Of a DNA stretch of 64,000 nucleotides, positions 26,391 through 34,485 are shown in pieces (position 1 is the stretch's first letter; each line of letters opens with the position of its first letter). The DNA comes from JAVJSU01 sp040219275 (GTDB lineage: Bacteria > Chloroflexota > Anaerolineae > Aggregatilineales > Phototrophicaceae): positions 1-64,000 of the forward strand of contig JAVJSU010000046.1 in the NCBI GenBank assembly GCA_040219275.1, written 5' to 3'. The notes below the pieces were generated by a model. The model made no database searches and was not told the origin of the DNA. It was given only the letters and a program-made list of their open reading frames with translations. Made by a program: the position numbers and the translations under genes.

Positions 26391-26650
26391 AATTCGCCTC
26401 CATCACATTGCTTGGCGCTAGGTTCATTTTATATCAAGACTTAACGTTAGGATAGCACAACGTCAAGTATGATTTCATTATAGTCAATTTCTCGTTTGTT
26501 TACCTAATTAAGGGTAAATGTGGACTGAAATCTTCGGCGAGAATGTCGATTGCGAAAATCAGTCCATCTCCACAGTTGCCTATTAATCATGGAAATTCTA
26601 TTATATAGGGTAGGAATTTCGTTTGAAAAATGCGAAAGGTGGCATAACTC
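26391..26650. promoter_or_regulatory. divergent promoter region between paralogous receiver genes
   Basis: 260 AT-rich bases with the start regions of two oppositely directed receiver genes at the ends. TATATAGGGT near 26602 could hold a -10 for the plus-strand gene. No clear palindrome was seen. Confidence 0.3.
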
Positions 26651-27091
26651 TTGTCTACTTGGATGGTTGTCGAGGATGAACCCGATATTTACGAAGTGCT
26701 TTTGGCGATGTTCGGGATATGGGGCATTGAAGGCGTGGCGTTTGTAGATGGTGAAGAAGCCATTTCATGGATTGAGGATGTAGATCAGGGGAGCTTTCAG
26801 GGTGAATTGCCTGAATTAGCCCTGCTCGATATTCGTTTGCCGGGTGCAGTACAGGGTCCTGATGTGGGCGCACGCTTACGTAAAAGTGACGCTCTGAAGC
26901 ATGTGGCGATTGTGCTCATCACCGCCTATAAGCTCAAGCCTGAAGAAGAAAAGCAAATTATCTCCGATGCTGGTGCAGATATATTAGTCTATAAACCGCT
27001 CCCCAAATTCAACGAACTGCAAACGCTATTAGAAGAAACGATTGCGGCGCGGCGGGCGAAAATCACCACAGACCCGAAAAATAAGGCGTAA
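26651..27091 (+). CDS. single-domain response regulator
   Basis: A 146-residue receiver: VVEDEPD (Glu8, Asp9, Glu10), phospho-acceptor Asp60 in LLDIRLPG, LITAYK, and the Lys in VYKPLP. It starts at TTG 26651 with a weak GGTGG about eight bases upstream; an internal ATG at 26663 is possible but would cut into the first strand. It resembles the divergent receiver at 25989-26390. The stop is three bases before the NERD-like gene, so it may head the operon that continues into addB. Confidence 0.85.
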   Translation: MSTWMVVEDEPDIYEVLLAMFGIWGIEGVAFVDGEEAISWIEDVDQGSFQGELPELALLDIRLPGAVQGPDVGARLRKSDALKHVAIVLITAYKLKPEEEKQIISDAGADILVYKPLPKFNELQTLLEETIAARRAKITTDPKNKA

Positions 27092-27094
27092 TTT

Positions 27095-27871
27095 ATGGTC
27101 AACTCAACTGTAGAGTCCATGCTCAATGTTGCGCCATCGCGGGCAATCACGCGGCGCGCACGCGATTATTTACAGATTGCGGCGATTGCGATCAGCCTCG
27201 GTATTTTTATTGGCTTTTTAGCCATTGCCATGTTTGTCGTGCCGTTTGTCAATGAAAATAGCAGTGCATTTGGTGCGTATGACATCATTCGTAGCGGTTT
27301 GTTTTTATTAGCGGGTGTGCTGGGTGTGGTTGGTTTAGGACTCATTGTACGCGCCATGACGCTGAAAACAGAAAACAGCCTTGCGCGTATCGTGGGCGAT
27401 TCACTTGCTTTGCAACTCGGTAGTCGTGCGCCGCAATTCAAATTTATCCGTAACATCAACAAACGCGGGGTCGGCTATGTGGATGCCGTGCTCATCGGTC
27501 CGCCCGGTGTGCTGGTGTTCCGTATCACCGATATTGAGGGTGAATTCCTCAATGAAAAGGGCAAATGGCTGAAGCGTGCGCGTAGTGGTCGCCTTGAGAC
27601 GATGCGTTTTAACCCCACCCAAGATGTGATTGATGATATGAAAACCATCAAAGATTATCTTGAAATGCGAGAATTTAAAGAGGTTCCCATGTTTGGCGTG
27701 GTGGTGTTCATGAAGGACACGCCTCAGGTAAAACTGGATCGTAAAGATGCCGTTATTCCAGTAACCCACCTGAGTGGCTTACAGCAGTATCTGCGGGACG
27801 GTTTTCTGGCGAAAGATCGTATTGATGTAAAGAGAGCAACCGCAATTTTTGATGTCCTATTCGATTGGTAA
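27095..27871 (+). CDS. membrane protein with NERD-like (nuclease-related) domain
   Basis: 258 residues. Two hydrophobic segments (about 27-50 and 63-88) anchor it in the membrane, followed by a cytoplasmic region with the NERD strand pattern VDAVLIGPPGVLVFRITDIEGEF (about 128-150). Active NERD nucleases carry Asp...Glu-x-Lys across these strands. Here Asp is present, but the Glu-x-Lys position reads Arg-Ile-Thr, so it is probably not catalytic. It starts three bases after the receiver gene and ends five bases before addB, making a role in DNA processing plausible but unproven. Confidence 0.6.
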   Translation: MVNSTVESMLNVAPSRAITRRARDYLQIAAIAISLGIFIGFLAIAMFVVPFVNENSSAFGAYDIIRSGLFLLAGVLGVVGLGLIVRAMTLKTENSLARIVGDSLALQLGSRAPQFKFIRNINKRGVGYVDAVLIGPPGVLVFRITDIEGEFLNEKGKWLKRARSGRLETMRFNPTQDVIDDMKTIKDYLEMREFKEVPMFGVVVFMKDTPQVKLDRKDAVIPVTHLSGLQQYLRDGFLAKDRIDVKRATAIFDVLFDW

Positions 27872-27876
27872 AATTT

Positions 27877-30800
27877 ATGCCCACGACCATTATTCTCGCG
27901 CCGGTGGGTGCAGGTAAGACGAACGTTGTACTTGATCGTCTTACGAAGATGCTGGATACCGCGCCTTTTGCAAAGGTCTGGGCATTGCTTGCCAGCAAAC
28001 GACAGGAAAATGCCTTTCGTCAGCGTCTTGTGGAACATCACACCAGCAAGCCGGTATTTTTTAACGTCGAGTTTTTCAATTTCTATCAATTGTATCAGCG
28101 TGTGCTTGATATGAAAGGCGAACCCCCGCGTGATCTTAGTGACACAGCGCGCTATGGCATTTTGCGGGCGGTGATCGGTGACTTACAGCGTGAAGGGCAG
28201 TTGCATGTCTTTAGCGCGATTGCCGAAACGCCTGGATTTTTACGCATCACCGCTGATTTTATCTTTGAACTCAAGCAAAATCGCATTTTCCCTGAAGATT
28301 TCACCACCGCCGCCGCACTTACCCACCGTGACAAAGATCAAGAACTGGCGCTGATTTACGAAAGCTATCAGCAACGATTGCAATATCATCAGCTGGCAGA
28401 CATCGAAGGGCAGGGCTGGCTGGCGCAACGGATGCTAGAAGAGGATGCTGAATTGGCGGGCGATGTGCAATTGCTGATCGTCGATGGCTTCGATCAATTT
28501 ACCCCTGTGCAAGCCGATATTCTGAGTTTGTTGGCGGGACGTGTTGGCGAGACGCTCATCACCCTGACGACCATCAGTGAACGAGAAAAGACTGTCGGGC
28601 GACGTTTTGATCGGGCGCTGGAGTCTTTAACCGAACGACTGGGCAAAAATACCTATGAGATCAAGCCACCCCCCGCAGATGCACAGGGCAATCGGCATCC
28701 ACGCCTGCAATATTTGATTGAACAGGTTTTTCGGCATCGTATTGACCACTCACTTTTGCCCGCTGATGATGGTTCAGGTGATTGTTTACGGATGATCGAA
28801 GCGCCGTCGACAGCGAGTGAAGTCAGTGCGGTTTTGCGTCGGGTCAAACACCTGTTGCTGGATGGCGAATCGCCCGAAGAAATCATGATCGTCCTGCGTG
28901 ATTGGGGACGGTATTACACGCATTTCCTGAGCGATATGCCGATTTACGGCTTGCCATTGGTGTTGCATTACGGGCAACCGTTGGCGGAAAATCCGGCGAT
29001 TGATGCGTTGATGATGCTCTTGCAACTGCATGAAAATGATTTCCGTCGGCGCGATCTACTCGACGTATTGCGCTCACCTTATTTTGCCGTTCCCGCCTTA
29101 AACGAACCCCAGATTAATCTGCTAGAACAAATCAGCCAGAAATTTGCGGTGATCGGTGGCAAGGAACAATGGCTGGATGCGATTCAATTGGCGATCAAAC
29201 CCCGATCAGACGATGAGGACGACCCCACACCAGCAGATTCTCACGAAACGCTCATTGATGCGGTCACGGCACACAATTTACAAGCTGATCTGGAAGAATT
29301 TTTCGATTGGATCACTCCGGCAGACTCGGCGACAGTAGAAGATTATATCGGCTGGCTAGAAATGCTGATCGGCTATGATCCCGAAATTGAACTCGATTAC
29401 GAGGGTGATTTAGAGATTGAAATGGGCGGTTATACGCTCGATATGATCGCCCGTATGCGCGATAAACATGCCCCGCCGGAGATCATCGCCCGCGATTTAA
29501 CCGCAATGCAGGAATTTAAACGCGTGTTGCGTGGATTGCTCGCCGCCCGTGAATTGCTGACTTCGTTGGAAGGTGGCGACGAACCGGAATTTGCATGGGC
29601 AGATTTTGCCTCCGATTTACAGACTGCCGTCAACGCCGCCTCGGTGAATGCCCGTCCCAATCGCTCCGGTCAGGTGCTAGTGACAACGGCGGCGGATGCG
29701 CGTGGCTTGCCCCATGAGCATGTTTTCGTCGTTGGTTTATCAGAAGGCATTTTCCCGGCACGCATCCCTGAAGACCCGCTTTATCTGGATAGTGAACGCC
29801 GGAAGTTAAAAGCGTACGGCATCACTCTACTAGAACAATCCGAGCGGGCGGCGGATGATGGCGTATTTTACGAGTTGCTGTGTTTGCCACGGCGCACCCT
29901 AACGCTTTCCCGCCCCACAGTCGATGATGGCAAGCCGTGGATTGAGAGCCATTTCTGGCGGGCGGTGAATGCCGTCTTTCCACTGGAAACGAACGCGATT
30001 ACATGGGAACGGTTACCCGTCGGTAAGGTGGTTTTGCCGGAAGAAGCCGCTTCATGGGATGAGGTCGCGCTGGCGGTGGCGGATCAACTTGCGTCACCCG
30101 CCGATGAACTGACTGCCAACGGGCGCGGGGTCTATAACTGGCTGGCGGGGTCGTCGTATTGGGCGCAGATTGATAGCGGACGGGCGATTGATGCCGGGCG
30201 GCTAGGGCGTGCGTCTCATAATCGTTATAGTGGCGTGTTGGAAAATGATGCGTTGATCTACGAAGCGGCGCAGGCATTTCGCCCTGATGTCAAGTGGAGC
30301 GCCAGCCGTCTAAATGATTACGGCGTGTGTGGCTTTAAGTTCTTTGCCAAACGCTTGCTCAAATTAGAGCCGCTGGATGAGCCGGAAATTGGTTTGGATC
30401 ATCTGCAACGCGGGTCGCTCAATCATAAAATCCTTGAACTCACCTATGAGCAGGTGGGCGAGCACGGCATGACCATCACCGAGGAAAATCAAGCCGAAGC
30501 TCTGACTATTCTAGAATCAGTCGCCGGGCAAGTGTTTTCCACCGCGCCGGACGACTTTGGCTTTCGGGTGGACGGCTCATGGGAGATCGAACAGCAGATC
30601 ATTTTGCGACGCTTACATGCGCTGGTGACGGCAGATTTTAGCGCGAAAAACCCCATTGATAAGGCGTTCGGCACACGGGAACGGATTCCCCATCAACAGG
30701 AAGCCTTTTTCGGCAACGACGAAGATTTTATCGACGTACCGCTTGAAAATGGCGATACCCTCCGGCTTCTGGGCTTCATAGATCGGATTGATCGTGAAGG

Positions 30801-31176
30801 AGAGCGTGTGGTGATTATTGATTACAAGGGCAGTACCACCATTGCGCTATCGGAGATGGAAGAAGGGCGCAATGTGCAGATGATGGTCTATATGCTGGCG
30901 GCGGAGCAGTTGTTTACCCGTCAGGGATTGACCGTGGCTGGTGGCGCGTTCTGGCATTTGAACAATCGCGGCTTAAGTGGAACGATCAAAATGGACGACG
31001 CAGGACGCGAGTCTATCCGGCAAGCACAGGCGCATATTGTCGAATATCTGGAACGTGGGCGACAGGGTGATTTTGCCGTCCATGCCAATAAGCCTGATAA
31101 GGGGAAGTGCATCCATCATTGTGATTATTCGCATCTGTGCCGCATGAGTATGACCAATCGCTACAAACCGGACTGA
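27877..31176 (+). CDS. addB: AddB-like ATP-dependent helicase/nuclease subunit
   Basis: About 1099 residues. The N-terminal P-loop is LAPVGAGKT (7-15). The middle is a degenerate UvrD-like helicase scaffold including VTTAADARGLPHEHVFVVGLSEG. The C-terminal PD-(D/E)xK nuclease has VVIIDYKG near residue 980. An Fe-S cluster staple is visible: one Cys near 817 (GVCGFKFF) and three near the end in CIHHCDYSHLC. These are AddB hallmarks. AddAB resects double-strand breaks for RecA loading. An in-frame TTG at 27865 overlaps the upstream stop; I prefer the ATG. The partner AddA is encoded about 3.3 kb downstream, with three genes between. Confidence 0.88.
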   Translation: MPTTIILAPVGAGKTNVVLDRLTKMLDTAPFAKVWALLASKRQENAFRQRLVEHHTSKPVFFNVEFFNFYQLYQRVLDMKGEPPRDLSDTARYGILRAVIGDLQREGQLHVFSAIAETPGFLRITADFIFELKQNRIFPEDFTTAAALTHRDKDQELALIYESYQQRLQYHQLADIEGQGWLAQRMLEEDAELAGDVQLLIVDGFDQFTPVQADILSLLAGRVGETLITLTTISEREKTVGRRFDRALESLTERLGKNTYEIKPPPADAQGNRHPRLQYLIEQVFRHRIDHSLLPADDGSGDCLRMIEAPSTASEVSAVLRRVKHLLLDGESPEEIMIVLRDWGRYYTHFLSDMPIYGLPLVLHYGQPLAENPAIDALMMLLQLHENDFRRRDLLDVLRSPYFAVPALNEPQINLLEQISQKFAVIGGKEQWLDAIQLAIKPRSDDEDDPTPADSHETLIDAVTAHNLQADLEEFFDWITPADSATVEDYIGWLEMLIGYDPEIELDYEGDLEIEMGGYTLDMIARMRDKHAPPEIIARDLTAMQEFKRVLRGLLAARELLTSLEGGDEPEFAWADFASDLQTAVNAASVNARPNRSGQVLVTTAADARGLPHEHVFVVGLSEGIFPARIPEDPLYLDSERRKLKAYGITLLEQSERAADDGVFYELLCLPRRTLTLSRPTVDDGKPWIESHFWRAVNAVFPLETNAITWERLPVGKVVLPEEAASWDEVALAVADQLASPADELTANGRGVYNWLAGSSYWAQIDSGRAIDAGRLGRASHNRYSGVLENDALIYEAAQAFRPDVKWSASRLNDYGVCGFKFFAKRLLKLEPLDEPEIGLDHLQRGSLNHKILELTYEQVGEHGMTITEENQAEALTILESVAGQVFSTAPDDFGFRVDGSWEIEQQIILRRLHALVTADFSAKNPIDKAFGTRERIPHQQEAFFGNDEDFIDVPLENGDTLRLLGFIDRIDREGERVVIIDYKGSTTIALSEMEEGRNVQMMVYMLAAEQLFTRQGLTVAGGAFWHLNNRGLSGTIKMDDAGRESIRQAQAHIVEYLERGRQGDFAVHANKPDKGKCIHHCDYSHLCRMSMTNRYKPD

Positions 31177-31227
31177 TGCCGGACATAGTGCATATTTAAC
31201 GGACTTTTTGGAGGGTAGGGTAAAAAT

Positions 31228-32472
31228 ATGGAGTTTGAACAGGCGAAAAATACATTGCGAGATGGCTATGTCGTCGCGGGGATGGAGGTTGTGGACGAGG
31301 GCGAAAACCAACTCATCTTACGCTATAAAAACTCCGCTTTCCTTGTCAGCGAAGAAGATATTCAAGAATATGCCGATAGTGAATCCCTGCGCCTGAGCGG
31401 GAAAGCGCTACCGGGTGAGTGCGGGGTGGTCAGCGTGGAATATCGAGAGCAGGTCGTGCAACCGCTAGACCCGATTCGCTGGCGACATCTCCCGCCGCTA
31501 GAGATGGGCTTTGTCTTCGGCACGCCGGATGATGACGACCTCTATGTGACGATTGGTGCGCCCTCTGCTGAGTTCTTGAATTATTTCCGCTTTGATCCTG
31601 CCTATCTTGAAATTTGCCTTGAACGCATGGAACGTGCACCGGATTCCGATAAACCGTTGGACATCCGTCAGGGATTTTATCGCTTGCCAACGGTGCAGGT
31701 GCATAACGTCAACGAGAAGGATATTGACGGGGCGCTCAAACGCTCAAGCGCGGTCATTGACTATTGCTTTTTTGAACTGTCCTACTTGAAGCAATTGCCC
31801 GTGGGCTTGGCGGATGAATGGCCCGCCCGTCGCCGTCTGGGTGAGGATACATTTACATTTCAGGAAGATGTCGCGGAGAATTTGCTCCCCATGCCGCCCG
31901 CAGATTTTAATGGCGATGTGGTCGCATTTTATCAACTGGGCATGAGTAGCCGGATTCCCGTGTTGCAATACTGGGCATATTATCAGGTGTTGGAATATTT
32001 CTTCGTGCGGACCTATGACGAGAGTCTGCACAAAGGGCTGGCGGATCGGCTTAAAGACCCGCGTTTTAAACCGTCTTCCGCGCAATTGGATCGTATCGTG
32101 CAGGATGTCGTCGATCATCTGGATGCGGCGGACGAAACCGCGATGCTCGAAGCGGTGCTCAAAAAATATGTTGATCCGGCGGAAGTCATCGATTTTATCA
32201 GCCAATATGAAGCGCATCTCGGCGAAGGTCTGTATACCAAACGCCGTCGCCTGTTCGGTGAAGATATTGAAGTCCGGCTGGATAAAGACACCGTGCTAGA
32301 GAATGTCGCACGGACGATTCATGCACTACGGGCAACTCTGCTGTTTTCTTCGGATCGCTTCTCCCGTACTGCCCGTTCGGTGAGCTACAGCAAAATCAGT
32401 GAATCTGTCGCGCCGGAAGTCCCGCTGATGAAATTTCTTGCGGAGCGCATCATCATCGGCTCGGCGACATAG
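31228..32472 (+). CDS. uncharacterised protein with HEPN/MauJ-like C-terminal helices
   Basis: A 414-residue soluble protein in the addAB locus. Residues 1-200 are mixed alpha/beta with no motif I can name. The C-terminal part, from LQYWAYYQVLEYFF (about 235) to the end, is helical. It finishes with ARTIHALRATLLFSSDRFSR and a long helix ending LMKFLAERIII. This resembles the HEPN/MauJ-type ending in which RNxxxH lies in an 'IYxLRNxLVHS' segment. Here the Arg is present, but the following Asn and His are Ala and Phe/Ser, so RNase activity is unlikely. GGAGGG lies about 13 bases before the ATG. Assignment to HEPN is tentative. Confidence 0.4.
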   Translation: MEFEQAKNTLRDGYVVAGMEVVDEGENQLILRYKNSAFLVSEEDIQEYADSESLRLSGKALPGECGVVSVEYREQVVQPLDPIRWRHLPPLEMGFVFGTPDDDDLYVTIGAPSAEFLNYFRFDPAYLEICLERMERAPDSDKPLDIRQGFYRLPTVQVHNVNEKDIDGALKRSSAVIDYCFFELSYLKQLPVGLADEWPARRRLGEDTFTFQEDVAENLLPMPPADFNGDVVAFYQLGMSSRIPVLQYWAYYQVLEYFFVRTYDESLHKGLADRLKDPRFKPSSAQLDRIVQDVVDHLDAADETAMLEAVLKKYVDPAEVIDFISQYEAHLGEGLYTKRRRLFGEDIEVRLDKDTVLENVARTIHALRATLLFSSDRFSRTARSVSYSKISESVAPEVPLMKFLAERIIIGSAT

Positions 32473-32559
32473 GAAACACACATATCTTACAAGTTAAGGG
32501 ACGTTTATGGGTATACAATGAGTATTTAATCACTCAGCTTAGAAAGAATTAAAATCACT

Positions 32560-33573
32560 ATGCCGGAAAATTCGATGGTATTTGCACTACTTATTGATGG
32601 TGATAATGTGTCATTATCATTAGCCACAAAAATACTGAATAAAATCAGTGAAATTGGCAAGATAATCATCAAGAAGGTCTATTTAAACAATGCTTCACTT
32701 ACTTCACAGTGGAACACCATCATAAATGACTATTCGCTCGAACCTGTGTGGGTTCCTAACAATACTTCGGCGAAGAATGCGGCAGATATAGCTCTTGTTA
32801 TTGATGCTATGGATTTACTGTGTAATCGGTCAGATATTGAGGGTTTTTGTATCATCTCAAGTGATAGTGATTTTACGAGATTAGCCGCACACATTGTAGG
32901 AAAGAACAAATTCATATTGGGTATTGGTGAGGATAAAACACCAAAATCCTTTATGAATGCGTGTTCTAAATTTATGTCTATTGTTGAACTGCTAGAAACA
33001 CAATTTCCTATAGACCAACTTAAAAATACTTCCGTTTCAGAAAATGAAACAGATGGTACTCAAACATTTGAGATGCTGCTTATTCAAGCATACGAAATTA
33101 TTCCCAAAGATCAAGATGGATGGGTTCCACTTGTTGACGTAAAAGCGCAAATGCTTGCTGTCAATCCAGAATTTCAAACAAGTGATTATCAAAATACTCG
33201 CCGATTAGCAGAACACATCAAGAGTTTAGCTGAAGTTTATCCTACTGGTGTGCTTGAGATAGATGAAAAATTAGATAGCAAACCAGTAATTCATAATATT
33301 CGTATGGACTGCGACACCATTAACTTTATTGAGGCGTATAAGCAAGCACCTGTAAGAGAGCGGGATGGATGGGTACTTCTGTCTATCATTGGGGAAGAAT
33401 TGAAGAGATACGCGACCTATGAAAATGGGTTTAGTTATCATGGTATAAGAAATAAACGACTTTCGAAAATTGCTATGGAGATAGTAAAAGATTATCCTGA
33501 AAAAATTGAAATCAACGAAGAAAATGATGGAAACTCGGTGATTTATCTCGTTCGTATAAATCTGCAACCGTAG
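32560..33573 (+). CDS. NYN-domain ribonuclease-like protein with two LOTUS-like domains
   Basis: 337 residues. The NYN/LabA-like PIN fold covers about 6-150: LLIDGDN (Asp13, Asp15), AADIALVIDAMDLL with its acidic residues, and SSDSDFTRL (Asp102, Asp104). Residues about 170-245 and 255-337 are two winged-helix units, each opening with a helix then DGWVPL or DGWVLL, as in OST-HTH/LOTUS RNA-binding domains. The layout suggests an RNA-binding endoribonuclease. The gene is clearly AT-rich: a sampled 60-base stretch is 30% G+C against about 48% in the upstream gene. It sits between addAB-locus genes, so recent acquisition is likely. TATACAAT near 32512 may be its own promoter; the ribosome site is weak. 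Confidence 0.8.
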   Translation: MPENSMVFALLIDGDNVSLSLATKILNKISEIGKIIIKKVYLNNASLTSQWNTIINDYSLEPVWVPNNTSAKNAADIALVIDAMDLLCNRSDIEGFCIISSDSDFTRLAAHIVGKNKFILGIGEDKTPKSFMNACSKFMSIVELLETQFPIDQLKNTSVSENETDGTQTFEMLLIQAYEIIPKDQDGWVPLVDVKAQMLAVNPEFQTSDYQNTRRLAEHIKSLAEVYPTGVLEIDEKLDSKPVIHNIRMDCDTINFIEAYKQAPVRERDGWVLLSIIGEELKRYATYENGFSYHGIRNKRLSKIAMEIVKDYPEKIEINEENDGNSVIYLVRINLQP

Positions 33574-33618
33574 ATGTAATCCAAACTCTTAGTGATTGCT
33601 AAATCAGGATAGTTACAC

Positions 33619-34467
33619 ATGAATTTAACCCGACACACGCTGAATGTTCAAGACGATCAGATCGTTTATTTTACGGCTGGATTGCCACAAAATCCGGCGG
33701 TGGTGCTGGTGCATGGTTGGAGTTCCTATCATGGTCTCTGGCAAAGCACGATTGACGTGTTGAGTGAGCACTACTTTTGCATCGTGCCGGATTTACTGGG
33801 CTTTGGTGAAAGTGACAAGCCCCGCACTGGTGATTACAGTATGGAGGCACAGGGTCGGCGTGTGCTGGCGGTGATTGATGCACTGGATATACAGCATTTT
33901 CACCTCGTCGGGCATTCGATGGGCGGTAAAGTGGCGTTGTGCATCGCTTCTGTGCTTGCGCCGGAACGGGTGCTGACGCTGATTGATGTTGCCGGGCTGG
34001 TGCGTGAAAGAGCCGGACACGATATTGAGCGATTGTTTCCTCTGGCGCGGGTCAATTTTTATTTGCCGGTTGCCATGCCACTCATGCGCGTGCTGGCGAA
34101 AAAACGCTGGACGGCGCGTTATATTTTCGACGTGATGTTCTACGACATGTCCGCGGTGCCTTATGACGCATGGCGCGAGGATCGGCGGGTTTTCTTCCAG
34201 AAAGGGGCGAGTGCAGGCATATTCTTGGCGGCGCGGGCGTTGCATGAGGCGGATTTTACGCCACAATTATGCCACATTTGCGCGCCGACACTGGTTATTT
34301 TCGGCAAGCAAGACCGTATGGTGCCGCCCGCTGATGGTCTGGTAGCCTGCTCGGAAATTCACGATGTCCGTTTGGTGGAATTCGAGCACTGCGGGCATTT
34401 CCCGATGTATGAATGCCCTGACCAATATCTTGAAACCGTACAGAATTTCCTCGCAGAAGCCGGATAG
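33619..34467 (+). CDS. alpha/beta-fold hydrolase
   Basis: 282 residues with the canonical triad: nucleophile Ser in GHSMGG (about 98-103), Asp in GKQDRMVP (about 230), and His in EHCGHFP (about 257). The oxyanion region is VLVHGWSS. A cap domain spans about 130-200. Substrate unknown; epoxide hydrolase, haloalkane dehalogenase and esterase relatives share these motifs. AGGA lies ten bases before the ATG. It ends 18 bases before addA, which suggests cotranscription, though a functional link with DNA repair is not evident. Confidence 0.8.
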   Translation: MNLTRHTLNVQDDQIVYFTAGLPQNPAVVLVHGWSSYHGLWQSTIDVLSEHYFCIVPDLLGFGESDKPRTGDYSMEAQGRRVLAVIDALDIQHFHLVGHSMGGKVALCIASVLAPERVLTLIDVAGLVRERAGHDIERLFPLARVNFYLPVAMPLMRVLAKKRWTARYIFDVMFYDMSAVPYDAWREDRRVFFQKGASAGIFLAARALHEADFTPQLCHICAPTLVIFGKQDRMVPPADGLVACSEIHDVRLVEFEHCGHFPMYECPDQYLETVQNFLAEAG

Positions 34468-34485
34468 ACGATAGGATTGAGTCCT

